64,000 bases of DNA from positions 52,738,196 to 52,802,195 of the forward strand of contig OX123196.2 in the NCBI GenBank assembly GCA_944739405.2, written 5' to 3'. Shown piece after piece: positions 56,723 through 64,000 of the stretch (the first letter of the stretch is position 1; the number at the start of each line of letters is the position of its first letter). The DNA is from Euclidia mi. Taxonomy: Eukaryota; Arthropoda; Insecta; Lepidoptera; Erebidae. The notes under the pieces were generated by a model that did not search any database, was not told the origin of the DNA, and saw only the letters and a program-made list of their open reading frames with translations. Position numbers and translations under genes: made by a program.

Positions 56723-57970
56723 TTAGGCGCCATAGTGTATAAGTTTTAGGTCCTTTATGTGCCAAACCCCAATAGAATTTCCAGACGCGTCCGACAACTC
56801 GTAAACGAGAGGCGACTTTTTATTAATCACTGTGCACTTCACGAATTTAGGGGCTAGTTTCTTACAGAAGGACTTATCCTTGTCGCTCTAATAAAAAGTC
56901 CTTTTCCACACAGTGTTTCCCACATTAAACTCAGCTGGTTTACGGCGTAAATTATACGTTTGGGAATTCCTAGCATGAGCTTGAATGAGGAATGCCTGAA
57001 CTTTGTCAAATATGCCTGATAAGTGACCTATGTTTTCTGCGTAATCGTCCCTAGGTATGTATACTATATCATCAGCGTCCGTGTCGACATAGTGTGAGCC
57101 GCATGGAACTAATTCACGTCCGTAGACTAAAAAACTAGGTGTATAGCCCGTGACTTCATTAACTGCAGTATTTAATGCAAACTGCACCTTAGGTAGGAGA
57201 GTGTCCCATAATCTCTGGTCATTTCCTACAAACGCCGCTAAGGTAGAACCAATGGTTTTATTATAGCGTTCGACCATATTCACATGTGGGGAATATTTAG
57301 GAGTATAATGAAGATTTGGGATTTTGTACTTGCGCAACATAGCTTTTAAAGTAGCACTGACAAACTGTTTACCATTGTCCAATATAATTGTAGATGGTAT
57401 ACCATGAACTAAAAATATTTTTTCTTCCAAAATATTAGTTATTATTTCAGCAGTTGCGCGCCTGATAGGAAAAAGTAGACAGTATTTACTAAAACAACAA
57501 GTTACTACAAAGATGTAGGCGTTTTGTTTTCTTGTGACGGGTAGTGGCCCCACCAAATCTACACTAATGGTTTGGAAGGGTCGTGAACACACTTTGGGTC
57601 GTCCCATGGTTCCCAATGGTGCATGGTTCTGATGTTTGTGCGCGATACAAGTATCGCAAGAATTTATGAACTTAACTACGTCATTGCGCATTTTGGGCCA
57701 ATAGTAACGCAGTGCTAAACGCTTGTAAGTTTTAAACATACCGAAATGCCCCGAAGTGGGTTCGGCATGGTTCTCTAATATGGCATTATTTCGATCAGAA
57801 GAAGGTAGTACTTCTTTCCATTCGAACTCCTTACGTAGCATACACCTAGATTTAATCAAACGATACAATTTATTATTTTTGATAGAAAAGGTCTGGATAG
57901 TCATTATGCGAAGATAAACAACCATTGTAGGTGGCTGAATACCATTGATCAGTGTCAACATTAGGGTCAT
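56723..57970 (-). CDS. Gypsy 2 integrase
   Basis: HHCC region with SGHFGMFKTYKRLALRYYWP and CDTCIAHKH; core with SVDLVGPLPVTRKQN, STIILDNGKQF and NMVERYNKTI. A TAG at 56888-56890 after KRTFY interrupts the frame, but coding continues in the same frame (KLAPKFVKCTVINKKSPLVY, WHIKDLKLIHYGA) to a stop at 56723-56725. The join to RNase H needs a one-base shift near 57880-57920. Closely similar to the Gypsy 1 integrase. Confidence 0.87.
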
Positions 57971-58457
57971 TCACGTTATTATTATTCGCGTTAATTATAT
58001 TTACAGGTAGGGATCGTGATAACGCATCGGCTATAATATTATCTGCACCGCGCCGATGCTTTATTTCGAAGTTAAAGGCTGACAGACGAACCGACCACCG
58101 AGCTAATCTACCAGTCGGGTTGCTCAAGTTTAGGAACCATTTCAGTGCAGAATGGTCAATATACACCACGAACTTTAACCCGTTATCTAAATAACAGCGC
58201 CAATATTCGAGGACTGTTAGAACTGCTAATGTCTCCCATTCTGTTATACTGTAGTTTTGTTCCTGTGCATTTAGTGACCTACTCATGTAAGCGATAGGTA
58301 GTTCCACGCCATCTATTTCTTGAGTAAGTAGCCCACCGATGCCGCTCGCACTCGCATCTGTGTGAACTTGAAAAGTTTTCTCGTAATCGGGGCACGATAA
58401 TATTGGTGCGGAGCTTAACAATTGGTTTAGTTTACAAAACGAGTCATCAGCTTCCAC
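57873..58457 (-). CDS. Gypsy 2 RNase H
   Basis: FQVHTDASASGIGGLLTQ, YSITEWETLAVLTVLEYW, FVVYIDHSALKWFLNL and ADNIIADALSRSL provide the D, E, D, D set. It is in the same frame as the RT upstream: only the TAG at 58593-58595 separates the two frames, and 45 sense codons (VKRFLGIATWYRRFIPNFST and following) lie between them. Confidence 0.85.
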   Translation of the reverse strand: MEADDSFCKLNQLLSSAPILSCPDYEKTFQVHTDASASGIGGLLTQEIDGVELPIAYMSRSLNAQEQNYSITEWETLAVLTVLEYWRCYLDNGLKFVVYIDHSALKWFLNLSNPTGRLARWSVRLSAFNFEIKHRRGADNIIADALSRSLPVNIINANNNNVNDPNVDTDQWYSATYNGCLSSHNDYPDLFYQK

Positions 58458-58592
58458 CGACCACTGAAATGATGCGGCTTTCTTACCGGTAGAGGTAAGT
58501 TTGTTCAGAGGACCGGCAATAGTACTAAAATTAGGTATAAATCGCCGATACCATGTTGCAATGCCTAAGAACCTTTTGACTTCTTTTTTATT

Positions 58593-59960
58593 CTAAGGCG
58601 TAGCATATTGAAGAATGGCTTCCACCTTACATGGGTCTACTTGTAATCCTTTAGAGTTTACTACGTAGCCCAAGTACTTCAATTCATCACGGAAGAATTT
58701 AGATTTTTCTAAGTTAATGGTAAGGTTGGCCGATTTTAATTTTTCGTATACTTTATTTAATAGTGTCACATGAGCATTAAAAGATGGCGATATAAGCACG
58801 ATATCATCTAAAAAAACGAATACAGAGTTTTCGAACTCAGGACTGTTCGTAAACAAGTGATCCACCAAACGCTGTTGTGTCGCAGGCGCATTCGTTAAAC
58901 CAAACGGCATAGTCACAAATCTAAATGTTCCTCTAGTAGGCACATAGAACGCAGTCTTATCACGATCACATTCGCGAAGAGGCGTCTGCCAAAAGGACTT
59001 AGATAAGTCTATACTACTTAGATATCTAGCGTTCCTAAGGTTGTCTAAAATTTCGGATACGTAAGGTAGTTTGTACGCGTCTTTTTTAGTAATAGAATTA
59101 AGTTTCCAACTATCTAAACAAAACCTTAGTTTACCGTCCTTCTTAGGCGTTAGTAAAATCGGTGACCACCACGGACTTTCGCATTTTTCTACCACTCCCA
59201 ATGCAAGCATTCCGTCTAATTCGTCAATAATTATTTTTAATTTCGCCGGCGGTAACCTATAATATCTTTGGCGTATCGGCGCAGAATCGCCAGTGTCTAT
59301 TGCATGTTCTATTAAGTGAGTCCGTCCTAACCCGGTTTTTTCAGTAGAAATCGACTCGTATTGCTTTATAATTAACTTAGCCGTTCTTTGTTGTGACTCA
59401 CTCAACTCACTAAAAGATTGCAATACGTTCGTGTTACTTAGCTTATTTTCACTTAACACACTACACGGCAATGTTTTAGACATGCATACGGATGCGATAT
59501 GGTTAGGCAGTAATTTAAATAGTTTCCAGAAATCGATGCCTAAAATTAAATTACTTGTAACTTCTGGAATAATATAAGCTTTCAATAAGTGGGTTTGATT
59601 ATTAAAAGTAGTGGGTAAGTTGATAAAACCGCGCGGCAACAATATATTTCCACCCGCGGACCGAATGGAATTAGTGTTGTGACACTGTTGTATTTCTAAC
59701 CCGGTTTTAGTAATTACCTCCAGATGGGAGTTGTTACCTAGAATTGTAATGGCTGAACCGGAATCGAGCAATCCACAAATAGGTAAACTGTTAATCGTTA
59801 CGTTAACATAGGGCCGTAGGTCATTTTTAGGTTTATTATCCAGGATCGAGGCGACGGAATAACTAGAGAAATACACTTTTAGAGTGTTTAGCCAATTTCT
59901 CCAATCATCTTTGTCAAAATTGGTTGAATAGGTTGTAGAACCTAATTTAGATTTTGACAC
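58593..59960 (-). CDS. Gypsy 2 protease-reverse transcriptase
   Basis: Protease: GLLDSGSAITILGNNS and SNLILGIDFWKLFKLLPN. RT: APIRQRYYRLPPAKLKIII, TPKKDGKLRFCLDSWKLNSI, YLSSIDLSKSFWQTPL, GLTNAPATQQRLVD, VFVFLDDIVLIS (the YVDD box reads FLDD) and LTINLEKSKFF. The frame is open through a join that is broken in Gypsy 1. It ends at a TAG after LQYATP. Confidence 0.88.
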   Translation of the reverse strand: MSKSKLGSTTYSTNFDKDDWRNWLNTLKVYFSSYSVASILDNKPKNDLRPYVNVTINSLPICGLLDSGSAITILGNNSHLEVITKTGLEIQQCHNTNSIRSAGGNILLPRGFINLPTTFNNQTHLLKAYIIPEVTSNLILGIDFWKLFKLLPNHIASVCMSKTLPCSVLSENKLSNTNVLQSFSELSESQQRTAKLIIKQYESISTEKTGLGRTHLIEHAIDTGDSAPIRQRYYRLPPAKLKIIIDELDGMLALGVVEKCESPWWSPILLTPKKDGKLRFCLDSWKLNSITKKDAYKLPYVSEILDNLRNARYLSSIDLSKSFWQTPLRECDRDKTAFYVPTRGTFRFVTMPFGLTNAPATQQRLVDHLFTNSPEFENSVFVFLDDIVLISPSFNAHVTLLNKVYEKLKSANLTINLEKSKFFRDELKYLGYVVNSKGLQVDPCKVEAILQYATP

Positions 59961-59977
59961 GCCCCGATCCTGACCAA

Positions 59978-60784
59978 CTAGTTTTTTGGTTTCGACGATT
60001 TACAATTCGGGCAGTTAGGGAATGTCAGATTCCTACGGCCGCACTTGAAGCAAATTGCGAACCGATCGCGTTTGCATTCATTCAAACTGTGATCATTGAT
60101 ACGGCAGCGCGGGCAGTACTTGGACGTGACTAGAGCGACAGAGCTAGGTTTAGACTTAGGTTTGTTAGGTTCGTTGTTCTCAGTGTATTCGGACGTACCC
60201 TCTATAGTAGCAACGGGATAATTATTGTAGGAATTATTACGCGCTCGGTTATTAGGTTTGTGACTGTAAGCTAGGTCTGGTGCCAACATGTCGTTATTAT
60301 AATACGGTTCGCGGAATTGAGAGTTCAAACATTTCATCCGTTCGTAGTTTAAACATAACGTCTGCAGTGTTGCTATACTGTCTATTGAAGATATTGACGG
60401 AGCTAGCACTAGTGAGTAGCATGGACGTATGTTATGCAATAGGATGTCTAACTTTTCGCGTTCGGACAATCGCTTTGACGGTGACAGCCTAGCGAACAGC
60501 TGATTCATTATCGAGAGATAAATTATTATAGTTTCGGTAGCACCTTGAGTACGTCGGCGGATTTCATTTAATAACCGGTAGTCATAATCGTACGGTGTGA
60601 AATCGTCTATTAATTTAGTGGTGAGTTCTTCCCATGTATTGAAATATTCTTTTAGGCCGCGGTACCAGTGAAGTGCGTTACCGGTGAAAATTTCGGAGGC
60701 ATATGATAAAATGTTAGTGGAAGGTAGATTACGCGCGGTTTGGAATTCGGTTACGCGTTGTAGGAACGCTCGGACGCACCCGTA
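59978..60784 (-). CDS. Gypsy 2 Gag, C-terminal part
   Basis: A continuation of Gag after a frameshift near 60783: VRAFLQRVTEFQTARN, then LHWYRGLKEYFNTWEELTTK and FARLSPSKRLSEREKLD. The C-terminus has CPRCRINDHSLNEC (C-x2-C-x4-H-x4-C) and CFKCGRRNLTFPNCPNC (C-x2-C-x9-C-x2-C), the same pair as Gypsy 1. The stop at 59978 lies just upstream of the pol frame, which is in a different frame. Confidence 0.82.
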   Translation of the reverse strand, partial: YGCVRAFLQRVTEFQTARNLPSTNILSYASEIFTGNALHWYRGLKEYFNTWEELTTKLIDDFTPYDYDYRLLNEIRRRTQGATETIIIYLSIMNQLFARLSPSKRLSEREKLDILLHNIRPCYSLVLAPSISSIDSIATLQTLCLNYERMKCLNSQFREPYYNNDMLAPDLAYSHKPNNRARNNSYNNYPVATIEGTSEYTENNEPNKPKSKPSSVALVTSKYCPRCRINDHSLNECKRDRFAICFKCGRRNLTFPNCPNCKSSKPKN

Positions 60785-61350
60785 CCGTCGTATTTTAGCT
60801 TAGACAGTTCACTAACTCTCAAATGCTCGCATTGCAACACTGGGGCTAACCCTGCCTGCGTCGAGGTAGACGGCGCAGGTTGGGCCTCAGCCACAGCATC
60901 AGCTGAGCGAACACCTGATTGTTCAATGGCGGACAGCTCCGCCGAGAGCTTGTCGAACCCGCTGCACAATTCGGTTATTCGTTTTGAATACGCCGTAGGA
61001 CGTTCCATCCTACGGAGTCTATGGAAAATGTGGTTGTGCAGTACGGTAGACCTCCTAGCTAGGTTCGCGTCGTAAGAATTGGTTAATAAATTCACTCGCT
61101 TGGCCAGCTCAGAGACGGCCTCGCTAGCGCCCTCGAAGTCCACCGCTATGGCTAGACCCGACTCCAAAATGTCATCATTTGGAATGGCTTCCAGTAATTT
61201 AGGGAGCTGCTTCCGCAGACCTAGGACAGAAGTAGCCGGCTCCTCACCTCTAATCGCGACCTCGTAAGCTAACTCGTTCTTATTTAAAAGAAAGTATTTT
61301 ATGGGGTGTGAGCCCATTGTGTATGAAAGAGTACCGCGTAAGTATAACAC
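60751..61350 (-). CDS. Gypsy 2 Gag, N-terminal part
   Basis: Starts MLYLRGTLSYTMGSHPIKYF. The internal Met at MGSHPIKYFLLNKNELAYEV aligns with the start of Gypsy 1 Gag (MAYIINFSLLTKAELEYETT) and is the likelier start, about 61317. A one-base shift after LSKLKYDGTG (near 60783) sends the frame to a false stop at 60751. Confidence 0.8.
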   Translation of the reverse strand: MLYLRGTLSYTMGSHPIKYFLLNKNELAYEVAIRGEEPATSVLGLRKQLPKLLEAIPNDDILESGLAIAVDFEGASEAVSELAKRVNLLTNSYDANLARRSTVLHNHIFHRLRRMERPTAYSKRITELCSGFDKLSAELSAIEQSGVRSADAVAEAQPAPSTSTQAGLAPVLQCEHLRVSELSKLKYDGTGASERSYNA

Positions 61351-61623
61351 TACACACTACACTTAGTGCGCAAGCGTTCCGCCCTTACAAATGGCCTACT
61401 TTACGATTAGGCGTAAAAGTTCGACCGTTAGGACTAATTAGAAAAACGTTAGAATTCAAAATTGCGAACTAGTACGTAGTAGGTAGTTACACTAAAGGTA
61501 GACAATTAGTACAACAATACGTACCGGTTCGCTGTAGCCGCACCTGCTCGCTTACAATAATGGAGACCTGCTAGAAGAGAACTCAAGCACGGAAAGCGAG
61601 ACAATAACCCACGTAGGCGCCAC

Positions 61624-62342
61624 TGTAACGGGTTCTGGTAGTAAAACGCAGTACGAGGTTCTATGCGTTTATTTGCCGAGTATTGCCTCGCTTCCTATGC
61701 CGAGTATGACCGACCAACAACACGACACTGGTCTGAACACTAAGGGCTGCAGTCTCCCACGCTGTTCCCTCCGGTAGTGTGCAGGGTAGGTTGCTCGTAG
61801 GGCTGCGCGTAGCGGCAGATCCTCGCAGGCCGTTGGTTCAGCTGGCAGGCGTTGGCGGTCTGAGTGCGATGAGCAGGGCAGGCCAGACTCTTCAGCAGAG
61901 GTGACGCCGAAGGCGATGCAGGAAAGTGTAGCGGTCTAGGAGCGTAGCCGGAGTCTTAGGGTGAACCTGGAACCTGAAGGGAAACAGCATTAGGAAAGCC
62001 ACAACCAATAGAGTCAGGCAGGCGGCGTCAGCCGGCCTCAGCTAGCAGGTAGAGAGATGGGCAGTACGCTAACGCAGTAAATGTAGTAACTTACCCACAG
62101 CTGGGACCAGGATACACGTAGAATGTATATGGATATAGCGATATAGAATAGAGTAGCGGTAGTAGGTTAGTGTAGAGTAGCGGTGACGGCCTCTCTGTCG
62201 GCCCCTTTATATACCGGCCCTCCATCAGCGTTGGTGTCGGCGCATTACCAAATAAGGGCAAAACTTACGAGCGCGGACGATGGCCTTCCCTGATTGGCCG
62301 AGCGTATGACGTACACTCGGTAGGTACCGGTCATACGCTACA
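61624..62342 (-). repeat. Gypsy 2 5' LTR
   Basis: 719 bp, nearly identical to 55859-56577. Differences are mostly single transitions such as GGCCTG/GGTCTG and CTAGAAG/CTAGGAG. The sequence inward is the primer-site-like region. Confidence 0.92.
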
Positions 62343-62346
62343 GTAT

Positions 62347-62790
62347 GTTTACTTTAATATTACTAGCTATATGTACGAGCCGCGTTTGTCCTATTACTTG
62401 CAGGACACTTTGACATCTATAAAGCGCGTACAAAAAAGGGTTAAATACAATTTCGGAAATACAACAACTAAATGAACATCAAAATTTAACTTGATTATGC
62501 TTGAGTATCATGTAAAGTAAATATATGCAAGTAACATAGAAGGTATAACAGTTGCAGCACCTTACAAAAGTTTAATTGTTATGTATTATTAAAAACCTGG
62601 CGATGAAAAAGAGTGACCGTGAGTTTTATTGCCCGTTCTTTCTCATGGTTCTACCTATTGCATTGCGAACGTGGCAGTAAATGTAAATGTAGAAGCATAC
62701 AGTAATAATGTTTAAATTTGACGTTCATAAGTGTCACTTTGTGATCTAAATGAATAAAGGATTTTGAGTTTGAGTTTTGAGTTTGACAAG
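62347..62790 (+). mobile_element. Possible LINE 3' end remnant
   Basis: 62390-62470 gives a short frame with TLTSIKRVQKRVKYNFGN, reminiscent of the C-terminal region of LINE RTs. 62700-62790 ends TAAATGAATAAAGGATTTTG then repeats of GAGTTTGAGTTTTGAGTTTG, a tail type seen in lepidopteran LINEs. The coding evidence is weak. Confidence 0.4.
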
Positions 62791-62837
62791 TAGATATGTC
62801 TTTTTTAATTGGTTTTCTGGTCAGCTATCAGATTTTT

Positions 62838-62887
62838 ATCGGCGGCAATATTGGCGTGGTGATAACCACGCCAATATTGCCGCCGAT
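62838..62887. repeat. Perfect hairpin, 23-bp arms, GATA loop
   Basis: ATCGGCGGCAATATTGGCGT... (62838-62860), loop GATA, exact complement (62865-62887). It stands alone in AT-rich sequence. There is no poly-T as in a bacterial terminator, and the context is eukaryotic. Confidence 0.92.
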
Positions 62888-63135
62888 TTATTAATCGCAA
62901 GCGGTTAACAGGAATTTCGTTTTTGATATCAAATGGCCAGTAGGTTTTTAATGTCAAAGCTTTGGATTAGCGGTGTTCGGTGAACTATTCAATATTGTTG
63001 CCGTAAAACCACGAAATACAATGGTTTTAATTTGTGCTGATAGTCGATGCTGGAAAGGTTTATTTGGGAAGATTTTCTGTAAATGAATGTAACAGGGTTT
63101 ATTTGTTGATGGTTATTCTTGGAAAAAAATGCATA

Positions 63136-63459
63136 ATAGGGTATTTGACAAAAAAAAATCTAATTAGTCCGTCATTCATTTAGATTATCGAAAAATATTG
63201 GATACGTATTTTTTGTTTTATCAAATCAGTAAAAAAATTCGAAGATAAAACGCATCAAAGAGGGAGAAACGTCTAAGAGTGGGGGCTTGTAACGTCACTT
63301 GCCAATAAAAAGTGTACTGGCAAGTGACGTCACACGAGTTTTCAGCGAAGTTTGTCGTCTTCATTTTTTGTTTACGTGACTAAAGAAAATATACGTGTCC
63401 AATATTTTTCGATAATCTAACTGACGGACTAATTCGATTTTTTTTGTCAAATACCCTAT
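63136..63459. mobile_element. MITE with ~80-bp TIRs and inner hairpin
   Basis: Ends ATAGGGTATTTGACAAAAAA and complement; pairing extends through AATTAGTCCGTCA and TAGATTATCGAAAAATATTG. At the centre ACGTCACTTGCCA (near 63293) pairs with TGGCAAGTGACGT (to about 63330). It is 324 bp with no ORF. The target duplication is uncertain (flanks A/T only). Confidence 0.8.
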
Positions 63460-63709
63460 TGTAGTTGTGTTGTATTGTTAAAGTTTGTAGAGGTGGTTTT
63501 GGCTTTAGTTTATTTGATCGGCATATACGGTATATTATTGCTCAAATTTTTATTTCTTTGATTGCACACGCTTTATCCACAACTTATATCTGGAAGGAAT
63601 TATCTTCTGATATTACCTTATCAAGATTGATTATGTTTATGTGAAAAGGAAATCCAACAAACACCTATTATATTTGCTTTTTCCTGTCAATTATTTTGAC
63701 CTACGATAT

Positions 63710-63758
63710 AATAATATTACGTAGAAAAAATAACTTCTTTTTTCTACGTAATATTATT
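63710..63758. repeat. Perfect hairpin, 21-bp arms, 7-base loop
   Basis: AATAATATTACGTAGAAAAAA (63710-63730), loop TAACTTC, exact complement (63738-63758). It accounts for the start of the plus ORF at 63696-63932, which I do not treat as a gene. Confidence 0.92.
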
Positions 63759-64000
63759 CTTTACTACGGTTTTTATAACATCCAGTCAATACGTAACTTA
63801 ATATTTCACGATACTAAAATAATTATAACGCTACCCACGCACATCCCACACAGGAATACCACCGCCAATACTATCGGGAATCGCTTTTATAAACCTTTCA
63901 TAGATAAACTCCAGCTTACTATCAAATATTAAGCGAACAGTAAAGAGAGTTATTTTCTCTATTTATAAAAGGCCCGGGAAATAACGGAGGAGACCAAACT

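Larger units (their letters stand above)
55859..62342 (-). mobile_element. Gypsy 2: Ty3/Gypsy LTR retrotransposon
   Basis: LTRs of 719 bp at 55859-56577 and 61624-62342 with TG...CA ends, flanked by GTAT (55855-55858 and 62343-62346). Minus-strand gag-pol in Ty3/Gypsy order. A primer-site-like GTGGCGCCTACGTGGG (minus) follows the 5' LTR, and a purine-rich AAGGCGGGCGG precedes the 3' LTR. There are roughly ten differences between LTRs, so it is somewhat older than Gypsy 1. Proteins are clearly related to Gypsy 1, but the LTRs share no obvious similarity. Confidence 0.92.

Noticed and set aside
63696..63932. 78-codon ORF near the right edge
   Set aside because: Its first third is the perfect hairpin and the remainder has no recognisable content.

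Overview
The window looks like intergenic chromatin from a moth or butterfly (Lepidoptera), made almost entirely of nested mobile elements. I find no convincing host gene, genuine tRNA or rRNA gene, and nothing prokaryotic. The clues are tRNA-headed SINEs with an RTE-like tail, an RTE LINE ending in (TATG)n, short Helitrons starting TC and ending CTAG between A and T, PIF/Harbinger and mariner relics with an intron boundary, and two Ty3/Gypsy elements. The lepidopteran assignment rests on recognising these repeat types by memory, not on a database search.

1-10.8 kb: a minus-strand reverse-transcriptase element (zinc finger, RT, and an endonuclease-like tail, about 4736 down to 1868) lies head-to-head with a second broken copy on the plus strand (6320-10769). 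Together they form an inverted repeat of about 1.85 kb per arm around a 498-bp spacer. The second copy is split by a 3.1-kb terminal-inverted-repeat element (7539-10672) inserted exactly between AAAA and TTTT with no target duplication, as described for Spy-type transposons. It carries remnants of a three-exon cysteine-rich gene, a Helitron and a palindromic MITE.

10.8-16.3 kb: a 5.5-kb foldback element whose two arms pair over nearly their whole length. A 3' fragment of an RTE LINE sits at the hinge, and a head-to-tail array of four Helitrons lies in the left arm only. A lone copy of part of an arm recurs at 25.6-27.6 kb with its own nested insertions.

16.5-25 kb: a full-looking non-LTR retrotransposon (A) with tandem 5' monomers, an endonuclease-RT ORF and tandem 3' UTR repeats. 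It is interrupted by a second non-LTR element (B) in the opposite orientation. Mariner and PIF/Harbinger relics follow.

25-45 kb: SINEs, MITEs, a TIR element carrying a tandemly duplicated gene fragment, a decayed LINE, and a tandem array of about 310-bp units (33.0-38.3 kb) whose regularity appears only once the inserted elements are subtracted. One SINE is a chimera of two families.

45-62.3 kb: two related Ty3/Gypsy elements in the same (minus) orientation. Gypsy 1 (399-bp LTRs, 4-bp TSD) sits inside a small DNA transposon with a 9-bp TSD. Gypsy 2 (719-bp LTRs, 4-bp TSD) stands alone. Both have nearly identical LTR pairs, so they are young, yet pol in each carries several stops or frameshifts. 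The remainder (62.3-64 kb) holds a LINE-like tail, a MITE and two perfect hairpins.
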